From NCBI RefSeq assembly GCF_003431825.1, contig NZ_CP020083.1, positions 1,402,501 to 1,466,500 on the forward strand: DNA of 64,000 bases. The letters are read 5' to 3'. Origin of the DNA: Blastomonas fulva (GTDB lineage: Bacteria; Pseudomonadota; Alphaproteobacteria; Sphingomonadales; Sphingomonadaceae). The notes below the pieces were generated by a model, which was not told the origin of the DNA, made no database searches, and worked only from the letters and a program-made list of their open reading frames with translations. Each line of letters begins with the position of its first letter. Positions within the stretch are counted from its first letter, which is position 1. Of this stretch, positions 16,651 to 26,289 are shown piece by piece. Both the position numbers and the translations under genes were made by a program.

Positions 16651-17682
16651 TCAATCGATCCCCACAGCCTCGCCCAGCGTCGCAAAACCATCCCGCTTCA
16701 GGAGTCTCTTGAGGCCCCGGTTGATCTGCGCGGCCAGTCCCGGACCTTCGTACACCAGTGCCGAATACAACTGCACCAGCGACGCGCCCGCGCGCACCCG
16801 GGCATAGGCGTCTTCTGCCGATGCGATGCCGCCGACGCCGATCAGCGGGATCGCGCCGCCGCTTGCGGTCCGGAAATCGCGCAAGCGCTGCTGCGCCAGA
16901 TCGCGCAAAGGCGCTCCCGACAGCCCGCCTGCTTCGCCCGCATGCCGCGAGCGCAGCGCGGGGCGCGAAATGGTGGTGTTCGAGACGATCAGCGCATCGA
17001 GCCTTTTGTCCATCGCAATGCGGGTGATGTCGTCGATATCGGCCGGCTCCAGATCGGGTGCGAGCTTGAGGAACACCGGGCAGGGGTTGCTCCCCCGCGC
17101 CTCGGTCACCGCATCGAGCAGCGCCGAGAGCGCGCCAGCGTCCTGCAGCGCGCGCAGGCCCGGGGTGTTGGGCGAGGAGATGTTGACCGTGAGATAGCGC
17201 GCCAGCGGCGCCATGATCCGCGTCATCGTCGCATAATCGGCGATGCGGTCTTCGGAATTCTTGTTGGCGCCGATGTTGACGCCGATGATCCCGGCGTTCG
17301 ATCGGCCCGCGACCAGCCGCTCGACCACTGCGCCTGCGCCTTCGTTGTTGAAGCCCATGCGGTTGATCACCGCCTTGTCCTCGACCAGCCGGAACAGCCG
17401 CGGGCGCGGGTTGCCCGCCTGGGGCAGGGGGGTCACGGTGCCGATCTCGATAAAGCCGAAGCCGAAGCCGAACAGCGCATGCGGCGCTTCGGCATTCTTG
17501 TCGAAGCCGGGGGCCAGACCCACCGGCGCGGGAAAATCGATCCCCGCGACCCGCATCGCCAGCATCGGATCGGCAGCGGGCGGAGCAGAAGCCGGTGCAA
17601 GCCGCAGCGCCGCCAGCGTCAGCCGGTGCGCGGTCTCTCCATCGAGCAGGAACAGGGCGGGCCGGGCGAGCGAAAACAGCAT
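16651..17682 (-). CDS. pyrD: Dihydroorotate dehydrogenase (quinone), class 2
   Basis: 343 residues, membrane-associated class 2 DHODH that oxidises dihydroorotate to orotate in pyrimidine synthesis and passes electrons to ubiquinone through FMN. The N-terminal helix pair (about 1-35, FSLARPALFLLDGETAHRL) is the quinone/membrane module. Motifs include PVGLAPGFDKN, GFGFIEIGTVTP, NRMGFNNEG and VNISSPNTPG; the catalytic base of class 2 is the Ser in NISSPNTPGLR. ATG 17682 is preferred to the upstream ATG at 17751 because the family begins at the hydrophobic helix. Confidence 0.93.
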   Translation of the reverse strand: MLFSLARPALFLLDGETAHRLTLAALRLAPASAPPAADPMLAMRVAGIDFPAPVGLAPGFDKNAEAPHALFGFGFGFIEIGTVTPLPQAGNPRPRLFRLVEDKAVINRMGFNNEGAGAVVERLVAGRSNAGIIGVNIGANKNSEDRIADYATMTRIMAPLARYLTVNISSPNTPGLRALQDAGALSALLDAVTEARGSNPCPVFLKLAPDLEPADIDDITRIAMDKRLDALIVSNTTISRPALRSRHAGEAGGLSGAPLRDLAQQRLRDFRTASGGAIPLIGVGGIASAEDAYARVRAGASLVQLYSALVYEGPGLAAQINRGLKRLLKRDGFATLGEAVGID

Positions 17683-17799
17683 GGTCAGCCTATGGCTTTG
17701 CGACGGGCCGATGGTCAAGCGCCCTGCTGGCGGTTTACCCTTGGCGGCCAAGTGTATACGGTTTGCCTAAACCATCACAGAATAACGGAAAGTCGTCTT

Positions 17800-19605
17800 A
17801 TGGCCCTGCGTACCCTAGCCACCGCCCTGTTGCTTGCCGCCAGCCCGCTGGTGCTGGCCAGCCCGGTCGCGGCCCAGACCGCCCCTGCAGCCAGGGCCAA
17901 CAGCGCCGAGCTTGCCGCGTTCTTCGAGCAGGTCGATGCCGATGGCCTGGCGCAATCGCCGCAGGGCAAGGCCTATCGCGGCATCCGCGACGCCGATTAC
18001 GGCAAGTGGAACGATCCGTCGGATGCCAAGGCCGTCGCCGATTTCGAGCGCGGACAAAAGGCTCTGGCGACGATGAAGGCGCGGTTCGACCCGGCGAAGC
18101 TGAGCACCGAGGACGCGCTGAGCTACCGGTTGTTCGAATATCAGGCCGAGCGCGCCGCCAAGGCGTACCCGTTCCGCCGCAACGATTATGTCTTCGACCA
18201 GATGAACGGCGCGCAGAGCCAGATGCCGGCCTTCCTGATCAACATCCACCGCGTTGCCAGCAAGAGCGATGCCGAGGCCTATGTCGCACGGCTGCAGGGC
18301 ATCGGCCCCAGGCTGGACGGCCTGATCGCCGAGTCGCGCACGCGGGCGGAAGCGGGCGTGATGCCACCCAAATGGGTCTATCCTTTCGTCATCGATGACG
18401 CACGCAACGTGATCAAGGGCGCTCCCTTCGATGGCGGCGCGCCCTCGACGCTGCTCGCCGACCTCAGCAAGAAGGTCGAGGCGCTCGACATCCCGGCGGC
18501 CGACAAGGCCGCGCTGATTGCCGCGGGCAGCGATGCGCTGCTGACGAGTGTCAAGCCGGCCTATCAGCGGCTGATCGCCGAGATGGAGCGGCAACAGGCC
18601 ATCGCCCCTGCCGAGGATGGCGTATGGCGCTTCAAGGACGGCGCGGCCTATTATGCGCAGCTGCTTGCCAGCTACACTACCACCGATCTCACCCCCGATC
18701 AGGTACACCAGATCGGGCTCGACAATGTCGCGCGTATCCACGGGCAGATGCGCGAGATCATGAAGACGGTGGGCTTCACCGGCACGCTGCAGGAATTCTT
18801 CGCCTTCGTCCGCACCGACGACCGCTTCTATTTCAAGACGCGCGAGGACTATCTTGCGGCGGTCGACACCAAGCTGAAGGCGATGACCGCCAAGCTCCCC
18901 GAATATTTCAACACGCTGCCCAAGGCGCCGCTGACGGTGAAGGCGGTCGAGGCGTTTCGCGAGAAGTCCGCAGGCAAGGCGTTTTATCAGAGCCCCGCGC
19001 CCGATGGGTCGCGCCCCGGCACTTATTATGTGAACCTCTACAACCTCAAGGACATGGCCTCGACCGAGCTTGAGGCGCTGGCCTATCATGAGGGGCTTCC
19101 CGGCCACCATCTCCAGCGCGCGGTGCAGACCGAACTCGGCGATCTGCCGCCGTTCCGCCGCTTTGGCGGGGTTACCGCCTATACCGAAGGCTGGGGCCTG
19201 TATTCGGAAGAGCTGGGCAAGGACATGGGCTTTTACCAAGACCCCTATTCGGACTTCGGCCGGCTGGGCATGGAACTGTGGCGCGCCTGCCGTCTGGTGG
19301 TCGATACCGGCATCCATCACAAGCGCTGGAGCCGCGAGCAGGCGATCGGGTACCTGACCGAAAACACCCCCAATCCCGATGGCGATATCTCCAAGGCGAT
19401 CGAGCGCTATGTCGTTTATCCGGGCCAGGCCAACGCCTATATGATCGGCAAGCTCAAGATCATGGAACTGCGCGAACGCGCGCAAAAGGCGCTGGGGCCG
19501 AAGTTCCAGTACGGCCGTTTCCACGACGCGATTCTCAAGAGCGGACCGGTGCCGCTGACGGTGCTGGAGGAGCGAATCGACGGCTGGATCGCCAGCGGTG
19601 GCTGA
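17800..19605 (+). CDS. DUF885-family exported metallopeptidase
   Basis: 601 residues with a Sec signal peptide (about 1-26, cleavage near PVAAQ). The active-site region has HEGLPGHH at 430-437 (zinc-type HExxxHH variant of DUF885) and EGWGLYSEELG around 464-474, which supplies a further acidic ligand. DUF885 proteins are thought to be periplasmic peptidases related to thermolysin-like clans, but few are characterised. The start at 17800 has ACGGAAAG upstream and puts the signal peptide at the N-terminus. The gene is divergent from pyrD and ends before an inter-gene region that holds a terminator and a candidate small RNA. Confidence 0.82.
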   Translation: MALRTLATALLLAASPLVLASPVAAQTAPAARANSAELAAFFEQVDADGLAQSPQGKAYRGIRDADYGKWNDPSDAKAVADFERGQKALATMKARFDPAKLSTEDALSYRLFEYQAERAAKAYPFRRNDYVFDQMNGAQSQMPAFLINIHRVASKSDAEAYVARLQGIGPRLDGLIAESRTRAEAGVMPPKWVYPFVIDDARNVIKGAPFDGGAPSTLLADLSKKVEALDIPAADKAALIAAGSDALLTSVKPAYQRLIAEMERQQAIAPAEDGVWRFKDGAAYYAQLLASYTTTDLTPDQVHQIGLDNVARIHGQMREIMKTVGFTGTLQEFFAFVRTDDRFYFKTREDYLAAVDTKLKAMTAKLPEYFNTLPKAPLTVKAVEAFREKSAGKAFYQSPAPDGSRPGTYYVNLYNLKDMASTELEALAYHEGLPGHHLQRAVQTELGDLPPFRRFGGVTAYTEGWGLYSEELGKDMGFYQDPYSDFGRLGMELWRACRLVVDTGIHHKRWSREQAIGYLTENTPNPDGDISKAIERYVVYPGQANAYMIGKLKIMELRERAQKALGPKFQYGRFHDAILKSGPVPLTVLEERIDGWIASGG

Positions 19606-19649
19606 TTCGCGCCATTCCTGAACGGTTCGGGACTAGCGGGCAGATTTTG

Positions 19650-19666
19650 CACGATTTTTCATCGTG
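19650..19666. promoter_or_regulatory. Palindrome CACGAT-N5-ATCGTG
   Basis: A perfect 6-bp inverted repeat with a 5-nt spacer sits 45-61 bp after the DUF885 stop codon. It may be a transcription-factor site or a short hairpin in the 3' UTR of the peptidase transcript. No matching site was seen nearby. Confidence 0.3.
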
Positions 19667-19703
19667 TCGAATCCATCCAATCATCCCCCCCGATCATCCC
19701 CTA

Positions 19704-19798
19704 TAGCCCGTTTGCGACCCGAAGGGCTCAAGGCAGCGATGCCGAGAGTTCTTTTCCTAACGGCGATCCTGCCCTTGTGGCGGGATCGCTTTTTTTTT
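19704..19798 (+). ncRNA. Candidate small RNA or leader with intrinsic terminator
   Basis: About 95 nt between the DUF885 gene and the AraC gene fold into three successive stems: AGCCC/GGGCT (19705-19728), CTC..GGCA-GCGA-TGCC-GAG (19727-19746), then a U-rich linker (GTTCTTTTCC) and a near-perfect 11-bp terminator stem (19763-19773 with 19779-19789) followed by nine Ts. Stem, U-rich linker and terminator is the form of Hfq-bound trans-acting sRNAs, but the same RNA could be an attenuating leader of the AraC gene 108 nt downstream or a long 3' UTR. The 5' end is a guess and no clear promoter is visible. Confidence 0.4.
19763..19798 (+). terminator. Intrinsic terminator
   Basis: Stem 19763-19773 pairs with 19779-19789 (one G-U), 5-nt loop, then T9 (19790-19798). 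It is one of the strongest terminators in the window. Confidence 0.92.
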
Positions 19799-19905
19799 GT
19801 GCTCCATTCGGTCTATAGGCCTTGCCGGGTCGACGAGAAAATAACACCGGCACGGGGACAAGCGGTCAATCCGCTGCTGCGTTGCACGGGGAAATGGGGC
19901 CGCGC

Positions 19906-20745
19906 ATGCCGAACCTGCAATATGCTCTTCCGGACGAATCGCTCCGCGAGTTTGTCTCGGTCTATTATCTGTTCGATAGCCCTGAACCTTATGTCATGGA
20001 CGGCGAGCGCGCGGCCATTGCGCAGCTTCGGCTGGGCACCTGCGGGCGCGTGACCATGCATTTTCCCGATGGATCGAAGACGCAGATCAGCGGTGCCGCG
20101 CTGATGGGGCCGACCACCGCGGCGGTGAAGTTCGAGATCGAGGGCCCGTTCCACATGTTCGGCCTGGGCATCACCGCAGCCGGATGGGGCGCGCTGACCC
20201 AGCAGAGCGCGGCGCAGTATCTCGACCGAATCGTGCCCGCGGTCATGGTGTTCCCCAATATCGAGCAGCGGCTCGAAGAGGTGCGCGCGCTCGATTCGCT
20301 GCCCGCGATGTGCGCCGCAGCCGATGCGATCCTGAAGCCGATCATGCAGGAGGCCAATCCGGAGATGGTCGCCTTCACGCGGATGGTCGACCAGTGGCTC
20401 GCCTCGAGCGTCTCGCCGATGGTGACCGAACTGCACGCGCAGACCGATCTGTCCGAACGCCAGCTGACCCGCCGGGTGAAGCAGCTCTACGGCATGCCGC
20501 CAAAATATCTCTCGCGCAAATATCGCGCGCTGCGCGCCGCGCGGGCGCTGATCGACGCCCAGCCGGACGAGGCCGACTTCCTGCGCGATGCGTTCTACGA
20601 CCAGTCGCACATGATTCGCGAGCTCAAGCTGTTTGCAGGGACCACGCCGACCAGGCTGCGCACCGGCGAGGGCGAGCTTGCCCGGCTGATCGATCAGCGC
20701 GGCCGGCTCAAGGGCAGCATCAACCCGCTGGTGGCCGATACCTGA
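19906..20745 (+). CDS. AraC-family transcriptional regulator
   Basis: 279 residues. The N-terminal ~150 residues (YALPDESLREFVSVYYLFDSPEP) form a cupin-like or DUF6597-type sensor domain; the C-terminal ~100 residues are the AraC double helix-turn-helix (HAQTDLSERQLTRRVKQLYGMPPK, then DAFYDQSHMIRELKLFAGTTPTRLR). It should be a DNA-binding activator or repressor, ligand unknown. ATG 19906 is chosen because GGGG lies 6 nt upstream; ATG 19894 is an alternative whose GGGGA is too close. It is convergent with the RsbW-like gene. Confidence 0.85.
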   Translation: MPNLQYALPDESLREFVSVYYLFDSPEPYVMDGERAAIAQLRLGTCGRVTMHFPDGSKTQISGAALMGPTTAAVKFEIEGPFHMFGLGITAAGWGALTQQSAAQYLDRIVPAVMVFPNIEQRLEEVRALDSLPAMCAAADAILKPIMQEANPEMVAFTRMVDQWLASSVSPMVTELHAQTDLSERQLTRRVKQLYGMPPKYLSRKYRALRAARALIDAQPDEADFLRDAFYDQSHMIRELKLFAGTTPTRLRTGEGELARLIDQRGRLKGSINPLVADT

Positions 20746-20759
20746 TAGAGCCCGCGCGC

Positions 20760-21188
20760 TCAGTCGCGCAGTTTCATCTCCAGCCGGTTGACGCCGTCTT
20801 CGCTGCGATAGTCGATGATGTCCGCCCAGGCGCGGATCAGCGCCAGCCCGGCGCCGCCGCCCCGCTCGGCATTGGGCATCTCGGCCTCGCTGTCGCTGTC
20901 ACTTTCCATGCGCGGATCGAACGGCTGCCCCGAGTCGCACAGGCAGATGGTCACCGCGTCGCTGCTCCCCTGCAGCGTCAGCGTGCCCGAAAACCCCGGG
21001 CGGACCTCACCATGGTCGTAAAGATTGGTAACTGCCTCTTCCGCCAGGATCGCAAGCTTGGCGCGCTGCTGCGGCGGCAGCATGTTGGTTGTGCAGAACA
21101 ATTGGACCAGCGCCACCGCACGATGTATCGATTCGGGACCATTTTCGTCCAGGTCGCACGAATGCGGATTGAAATTGCGCCGGATCAT
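20760..21188 (-). CDS. RsbW-like ATP-binding anti-sigma/regulatory kinase
   Basis: 142-residue GHKL ATPase domain without a histidine box. N-box EEAVTNLYDHG (Asn55), G1-box CDSGQPFD (85-91) and a glycine-rich loop RGGGAGLALI (109-118) are intact. This is the RsbW/SpoIIAB family that phosphorylates STAS anti-sigma antagonists or binds sigma factors. A partner STAS protein is not in the window. It is divergent from the FecR-OmpA pair with 44 bp between start codons, so the promoters overlap and the genes are probably functionally linked. Confidence 0.8.
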   Translation of the reverse strand: MIRRNFNPHSCDLDENGPESIHRAVALVQLFCTTNMLPPQQRAKLAILAEEAVTNLYDHGEVRPGFSGTLTLQGSSDAVTICLCDSGQPFDPRMESDSDSEAEMPNAERGGGAGLALIRAWADIIDYRSEDGVNRLEMKLRD

Positions 21189-21232
21189 GGCTGAGGTTAT
21201 GCCATGATGGCGGGCAAGAGGGGATGCATATT

Positions 21233-21667
21233 ATGAAGTGCGGACTGCTTGTTACATTTTCACTGCTGGCGATGGTCGCACAACCGGCCTGGGCGGATAT
21301 CGGCCGGGTCAAGAAGACCACCGGAACAGCCTCGATCGAGCGCAAGGGCGCGCGGGTGACACCCGCGGTCGGCACCAGCCTGCTGCCCGGCGATGTGCTG
21401 GTCACCGGCAATGGCGGCCAGATCGCGGTGACGTTTGCCGACAACACCCGTTTTTCGGTCGGACCCAACAGCCGCATCGCGGTCGACAAGTTCGATTTCG
21501 ACCGGACCACCCGATCGGGCGCGTTCGAGACCCGGGTCGAGAAGGGATCGCTCGGCGTCGTCTCGGGCCAGATCGCCAAGTCGCGGCGCGACGCGATGAA
21601 GGTGCGCACGCCGACATCCTTGCTCGGGGTCCGCGGCACCCGCTTCATCGTGAACGTGCCTGAATGA
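21233..21667 (+). CDS. FecR-domain exported protein
   Basis: 144 residues with a signal peptide (about 1-22, ending QPAWA). The mature part is one FecR domain (GRVKKTTGTASIERKG, GTSLLPGDVLVTGNGG, TFADNTRFSVGPNS, RTPTSLLGVRGTRFIV). Unlike iron-transport FecR, no transmembrane anchor or anti-sigma region is present, so it is a periplasmic FecR of the kind found with CHASE2 cyclases and OmpA proteins. ATG 21233 is preferred to 21224 because AGAGGGG is 9 nt upstream of it. The stop overlaps the OmpA start (ATGA). Confidence 0.82.
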   Translation: MKCGLLVTFSLLAMVAQPAWADIGRVKKTTGTASIERKGARVTPAVGTSLLPGDVLVTGNGGQIAVTFADNTRFSVGPNSRIAVDKFDFDRTTRSGAFETRVEKGSLGVVSGQIAKSRRDAMKVRTPTSLLGVRGTRFIVNVPE

Positions 21668-22266
21668 TGCGGCGCGCTGCTTTCGGAGCGGCGCTTGCCG
21701 CATCTGCCCTTTCGGCCTGTGCGGGTCCTTCGCTGCTGCTGCTCGACAACGAGGACGGGTCGTCCGAAGGCGCGCTGGCGGTGATCGACGAGGGGTGCGG
21801 CAACCCCGATGGGTCGACCATCGCCGGGTCGTTCACCCGCACCAAGCTCACCGGCTGCGCGCCGCGGCCCAAGGGTGTCGGGGCCGATGGTCTCAAGCCC
21901 GACGAGCGCGCGCTGATCAACGATCTTCCGCCGCCGCCTGCGCGCTTCATCATGTATTTCGTTCCCGACACCACCGATCTGGCACCGGGGTCCGAAGGCA
22001 TGATCGAGGCGCTCGACCGCCACTTCAAGGCACGCCCCGGCGCCGAGATCGAGATCATCGGCTATACCGACACCGTGGGCAAGGCGGACTACAACCTCGT
22101 GCTCTCGCAAAAGCGCGCCGAGGAGATCAAGGGCAGGCTGGTGCAGATGGGCTTCCCCACCGGGGTGATCACCACCACCGGGCGCGGCGAGACCGAACTG
22201 CGCTTCCCCACCCCCGACGAGACCGAGAACGGCGGCAACCGCCGCGTGGAGATCATCGTCCGCTGA
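21664..22266 (+). CDS. OmpA-family lipoprotein
   Basis: 200 residues. The signal peptide ends in a lipobox-like LSACAG (Cys near residue 19). The OmpA C-terminal peptidoglycan-binding domain spans about 98-200, with [23 protein letters not shown] and NRRVEIIV. It should anchor in the outer membrane and bind peptidoglycan. It is translationally coupled to the FecR gene (ATGA at 21664-21667), so a FecR-OmpA periplasmic unit is likely. Confidence 0.85.
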   Translation: MMRRAAFGAALAASALSACAGPSLLLLDNEDGSSEGALAVIDEGCGNPDGSTIAGSFTRTKLTGCAPRPKGVGADGLKPDERALINDLPPPPARFIMYFVPDTTDLAPGSEGMIEALDRHFKARPGAEIEIIGYTDTVGKADYNLVLSQKRAEEIKGRLVQMGFPTGVITTTGRGETELRFPTPDETENGGNRRVEIIVR

Positions 22267-22336
22267 AGGTCTGCGCTTGCCACGCGGCGCAGGGGCATTA
22301 CGACCGTGCCCACACGCTTGTCATGCAAGAGGCTTC

Positions 22337-24001
22337 ATGCTCACCGATATCCAGATTTCCCGCGCCGCCCGGCTCCAGCCGATCTCCGCTATCGCCGCAA
22401 AACTGGGCCTGCAGCCTGACGCGATCGAACCTTATGGCCATCACAAGGCCAAGATCGACCTTGCTGTGGCAGGGCTGGGCGACACGCGGGGCCGCCTGAT
22501 CCTCGTCACCGCGATCAACCCCACGCCGGCGGGCGAGGGCAAGACCACCACGTCGGTCGGCCTTGCCGATGCCCTGTGCCGGATCGGCCACAAGACCGTG
22601 CTCGCGCTGCGCGAGCCCTCGCTCGGCCCGTGCTTCGGCACCAAGGGCGGCGCGACCGGGGGCGGCTATGCGCAGGTCGGGCCGATGGAAGACATCAACC
22701 TCCATTTCACCGGCGATTTCCATGCGATCACCTCGGCGCACAATCTGCTCGCGGCGATGATCGACAACCACATCCACTGGGGCAACGCGCTCGATATCGA
22801 TGTGCGCCGCGTCGTGTGGCGGCGGGTGCTCGACATCAACGACCGCGCGCTGCGCCAGATCGTGCAATCGGTGGGCGGGGTCGGCAACGGTTTTCCCCGC
22901 GAAAGCGGGTTCGACATCACTGTCGCGTCCGAGGTGATGGCGATCCTGTGCCTGGCGCGCGATCTGGATGACCTGGAAGAGCGGCTGGGGCGGATCGTCA
23001 TCGGCTATACCCGCGCCAAGACCCCGGTGACGGCGAGCGACCTCAAGGCCGCAGGCGCGATGACGGTGCTGCTTGCGCAGGCGATCAAGCCCAATCTGGT
23101 GCAGACGCTGGAGGGCAACCCCGCGCTGCTCCATGGCGGCCCGTTCGCCAACATCGCGCATGGCTGCAATTCGGTGATCGCGACGCGCGCCGCGCTGGCG
23201 TTGGGCGATTTCGTGGTGACCGAGGCGGGATTCGGCGCGGATCTGGGCGCGGAGAAATTCTTCGACATCAAGTGTCGCCAGGCGGGGCTGAAACCGGCTG
23301 CGGCGGTGATCGTCGCCACTGTGCGCGCGCTCAAGATGAACGGCGGCGTCGCCAAGGCGGACCTTGGCAGCGAGGATGTCGAGGCAGTGCGGCGTGGCAG
23401 CGTCAATCTCGTGCGGCATATCGAGAATGTCCGCAGCTTCGGCGTGCCGGTGGTGGTCGCGATCAACCACTTCACCAGCGATACCGACGCCGAGATCGAG
23501 GTGCTGCGCGAGGCTGCGGCATCGCAGGGGGCAGACGCGCATGTCTGCCGCCACTGGGCCGATGGCGGGGCGGGGGCTGAGGATCTGGCGCATGCGGTGG
23601 CGGCGCTGGCAGGGTCCGATGCCGCGCAGTTTGCGCCGCTCTATCCCGACGAGCTGCCGCTGATCGACAAGATCAACACCGTCGCCACACGCATCTACCG
23701 CGCCGGCTCTGTTGCGGCGTCGCCTGCGATCCTGGCACAGCTGGGGCGCTGGGAAGAGGCGGGGTACGGCCATCTGCCGGTGTGCATGGCCAAGACCCAG
23801 TACAGTTTCTCCGCCGACCCGACGCTGCTCGGCGCGCCCAGCGGGCACGTGCTGCCGGTACGCGAGGTGAAGCTGAGTGCAGGTGCGGGGTTCGTCGTGG
23901 CGATCTGCGGCGAGATCATGACCATGCCGGGCCTGCCGCGCGTTCCTGCGGCAGAGAGCATCCGGTTCGATGCGCGCGGCGAGATCGAAGGGCTGTTTTG
24001 A
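22337..24001 (+). CDS. fhs: Formate--tetrahydrofolate ligase
   Basis: 554 residues, the usual length. It makes 10-formyl-THF from formate, THF and ATP. The P-loop TPAGEGKTT is at 63-71. Other family blocks are [15 protein letters not shown] and [11 protein letters not shown], and later [11 protein letters not shown] and [20 protein letters not shown] 22337 has AGAGG upstream; an earlier in-frame ATG at 22277 would add a non-conserved extension. The window also contains folD, so both entries into the C1-folate pool are represented, though far apart. A 14-bp perfect hairpin follows the stop. Confidence 0.95.
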   Translation: MLTDIQISRAARLQPISAIAAKLGLQPDAIEPYGHHKAKIDLAVAGLGDTRGRLILVTAINPTPAGEGKTTTSVGLADALCRIGHKTVLALREPSLGPCFGTKGGATGGGYAQVGPMEDINLHFTGDFHAITSAHNLLAAMIDNHIHWGNALDIDVRRVVWRRVLDINDRALRQIVQSVGGVGNGFPRESGFDITVASEVMAILCLARDLDDLEERLGRIVIGYTRAKTPVTASDLKAAGAMTVLLAQAIKPNLVQTLEGNPALLHGGPFANIAHGCNSVIATRAALALGDFVVTEAGFGADLGAEKFFDIKCRQAGLKPAAAVIVATVRALKMNGGVAKADLGSEDVEAVRRGSVNLVRHIENVRSFGVPVVVAINHFTSDTDAEIEVLREAAASQGADAHVCRHWADGGAGAEDLAHAVAALAGSDAAQFAPLYPDELPLIDKINTVATRIYRAGSVAASPAILAQLGRWEEAGYGHLPVCMAKTQYSFSADPTLLGAPSGHVLPVREVKLSAGAGFVVAICGEIMTMPGLPRVPAAESIRFDARGEIEGLF

Positions 24002-24004
24002 GCC

Positions 24005-24034
24005 CTCTCCCCTCCCGCGAGCGGGAGGGGAGAG
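24005..24034. terminator. Hairpin between fhs and the OmpA gene
   Basis: A perfect 14-bp stem (24005-24018 with 24021-24034, 2-nt loop as written) lies between convergent genes. There is no clear U-tract, so it may work as a bidirectional transcript end or 3' stabiliser. The core CCCTCCCGCGAGCGGGAGGG resembles sphingomonad REP units. Confidence 0.6.
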
Positions 24035-24042
24035 ATTTGCTA

Positions 24043-24723
24043 TCAGCCGTTTACGTCGGCCTGGGTCACAGGGACGATGCGGATTTCCACGCGGCGGTTC
24101 TGCGCGCGGCCGTCTTCGGTGGTGTTGGAGGCAACCGGCTGCGATTCGCCGAAGCCGCGCGTCGCGAGGCGGGCGGACTGGACGCCGCGGGTCGACAGAT
24201 AGCTTGACACCGACTGCGCACGGCGTTCCGACAGCGTCTGGTTGTACGCATCGCTGCCGGTCGAATCGGTGTGGCCGTACACGTCGATATAGGTGCTTTC
24301 ATACTGCACCAGCGTGGCGGCGACATCGTTCAGCGTATTGCGGAATTCGGGCTTCACGGCCGAGCTGTCGACATCGAACGTCACCTGGCTGGGCATGTTG
24401 AGCAGCAGGCTGTCGCCATCACGGACCACGTCCACGCCGGTGCCGGCGGTCTTCTGGCGAAGCTCGCGCTCCTGCTGGTCGAGATAATAGCCGATGCCGG
24501 CGCCTGCCACGGCGCCGATGCCCGCGCCGACGATCTTTTCGGTACGGTCGCGGCGTCCGCCGACAATGTCGCCCAGCAGATAGCCGCCCAGCGCGCCGCC
24601 GAGGCCGCCGATCGCCGACTTGCTGATCCGCTGCTGGCCGGTTTCGGGGTCGGTCACACAGGCTGCCAGCGCAAGGCTGGACAGGCCGGCAAAGGCTGCG
24701 ATGCGGATGGTCTTGCTGTTCAT
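24043..24723 (-). CDS. OmpA-family lipoprotein (YiaD-like)
   Basis: 226 residues. Lipobox LAAC with Cys22. A glycine-zipper membrane segment (GGLGGALGGYLLGDIVGG, about 39-56, and a second at about 65-77) precedes a C-terminal OmpA domain (about 110-226) with YIDVYGHTDSTGSDAYNQTL, RRAQSV and NRRVEIRI. Similar to YiaD/Pal-type outer-membrane lipoproteins that bind peptidoglycan. It is convergent with fhs and divergent from the CNNM gene. A different family member from the OmpA protein at 21.7 kb. Confidence 0.85.
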   Translation of the reverse strand: MNSKTIRIAAFAGLSSLALAACVTDPETGQQRISKSAIGGLGGALGGYLLGDIVGGRRDRTEKIVGAGIGAVAGAGIGYYLDQQERELRQKTAGTGVDVVRDGDSLLLNMPSQVTFDVDSSAVKPEFRNTLNDVAATLVQYESTYIDVYGHTDSTGSDAYNQTLSERRAQSVSSYLSTRGVQSARLATRGFGESQPVASNTTEDGRAQNRRVEIRIVPVTQADVNG

Positions 24724-24950
24724 GCTGAAAGGCTCCCAGGACTTTTGAAGGATTCTGTCGTACGTACGTCTCGTAACGTCTCAGCGCCTTATTCGATCCA
24801 GCGGCTGAATGGTTCCCGAACCGAAATATAACATTGCGTAACTTTTTGTGCGGAGGCGGGCCGCGCCCGATCGGCTCCATCCAGCGAAACCGCGTGACAC
24901 TGCGCGTTGCCGCGATATAGGGTGTCTCCTTGCAAACAGCATAAGGCCCG

Positions 24951-26267
24951 ATGGACCCTCTCCTTCCCTTTCCGTGGCTCGACGCCATCATCATTCTGGC
25001 GTTGATCTTTCTGAATGGCGTGTTCGCCATGTCCGAACTTGCCATCGTATCGGCCCGCACCGCGCGGCTGGAGGCGATGGCCAAGGAAGGCAGCAGCGCT
25101 GCGCGCACCGCGATCCGGCTGGGGGCGGACCCGGGCAAGTTCCTCTCCACCGTCCAGATCGGCATCACCCTGATCGGCATTGTCGCAGGCGCATATTCGG
25201 GCGCAAGCCTCGGCGGACCGGTGGGTGATCGGCTGGCGATGATCGGGGTACCCGCCGACATCTCCGATACCGCCGGTTTCGCGCTGGTCATCGGCATCAC
25301 CACTTATCTGTCGCTGGTGATCGGCGAGCTGGTGCCCAAGCAGTTCGCGTTGCGCAAGGCCGAGGAGCTGGCGGTGATCATGGCGATCCCGATGGACCTG
25401 ATGGCGCGCGGCGCTGCTCCGGTGGTCTGGCTGCTCGACAGCTCGAGCGCGCTGATCTTCCGGCTGCTCGGGCTCAACCGCGAATCGGAGAACATCGTCA
25501 CCGCCGAAGAGCTGCAGATGATCTTTGCCGAAGCCACCAAGTCGGGCGTGATCGAGGAAAGCGAACGCGCGATCATTTCGGGCGTCGTGCGGCTGGCCGG
25601 ACGCCCGGTGCGCGAGGTGATGACACCGCGCACCGAGGTCGACTGGCTGCCGGTCGAGGCTGGGCTCGAGGATCTGCGCCGGATCATGGCCGAATCGCCG
25701 CACAGCCGCCTGCCGGTCGCCGATGGTTCGGTCGATGCGATCATCGGCATCGTCACGGTGCGCGATCTGCTCTCGGCGATCATCGAAGGCGCGCCGCTCG
25801 ATCTGGCGGCCCTGGTGCGCACCGCGCCGATCGTTCCCGATCAGGTCGATGCGATGGATGCGCTCAAGGTGCTGCAGAAGGGCGAGGTGCCGATGGCGCT
25901 CGTCCATGACGAATACGGCCATTTCGAAGGGCTGGTGACGCCCGCGGACCTTTTGCAGGCGCTGGTCGGCGATTTCGCGTCGGACCAGGGCGAAGGCGAT
26001 TCGCCGATGGTGGTCGAGCGCGCCGATGGCAGCCTGCTGATCTCAGGCGCGCTGCCTGCCGATGCCATGGCTGAGCGGCTGGGGATCGACCTGTCGGGTG
26101 ACCGCGATTATGCGACCGCGGCAGGCCATGTGCTCCACTGCCTGCGCCACCTGCCCAAGGAGGGCGAGGTGTTCAACGACCAGGGATGGCGTTTCGAGAT
26201 CGTCGACATGGACCACCGCAAGGTCGACAAGCTGCTGGTCAGCCGCATCGAGGCCGACGCGGACTGA
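24951..26267 (+). CDS. CNNM/CorC-type membrane transporter (hemolysin family)
   Basis: 438 residues. DUF21 domain with four membrane segments (about 10-190), a CBS pair (about 205-330, REVMTPRTEVDWLP, FEGLVTPADLLQALVG) and a C-terminal CorC_HlyC transporter-associated domain (about 345-430). The family is CNNM/TlyC, linked to magnesium or cobalt efflux; the old name hemolysin is probably misleading. Located in the inner membrane. The start has AAGG upstream. It is monocistronic and convergent with bamE. Confidence 0.88.
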   Translation: MDPLLPFPWLDAIIILALIFLNGVFAMSELAIVSARTARLEAMAKEGSSAARTAIRLGADPGKFLSTVQIGITLIGIVAGAYSGASLGGPVGDRLAMIGVPADISDTAGFALVIGITTYLSLVIGELVPKQFALRKAEELAVIMAIPMDLMARGAAPVVWLLDSSSALIFRLLGLNRESENIVTAEELQMIFAEATKSGVIEESERAIISGVVRLAGRPVREVMTPRTEVDWLPVEAGLEDLRRIMAESPHSRLPVADGSVDAIIGIVTVRDLLSAIIEGAPLDLAALVRTAPIVPDQVDAMDALKVLQKGEVPMALVHDEYGHFEGLVTPADLLQALVGDFASDQGEGDSPMVVERADGSLLISGALPADAMAERLGIDLSGDRDYATAAGHVLHCLRHLPKEGEVFNDQGWRFEIVDMDHRKVDKLLVSRIEADAD

Positions 26268-26289
26268 GCCTCGCGGGATAGCGGGTATG

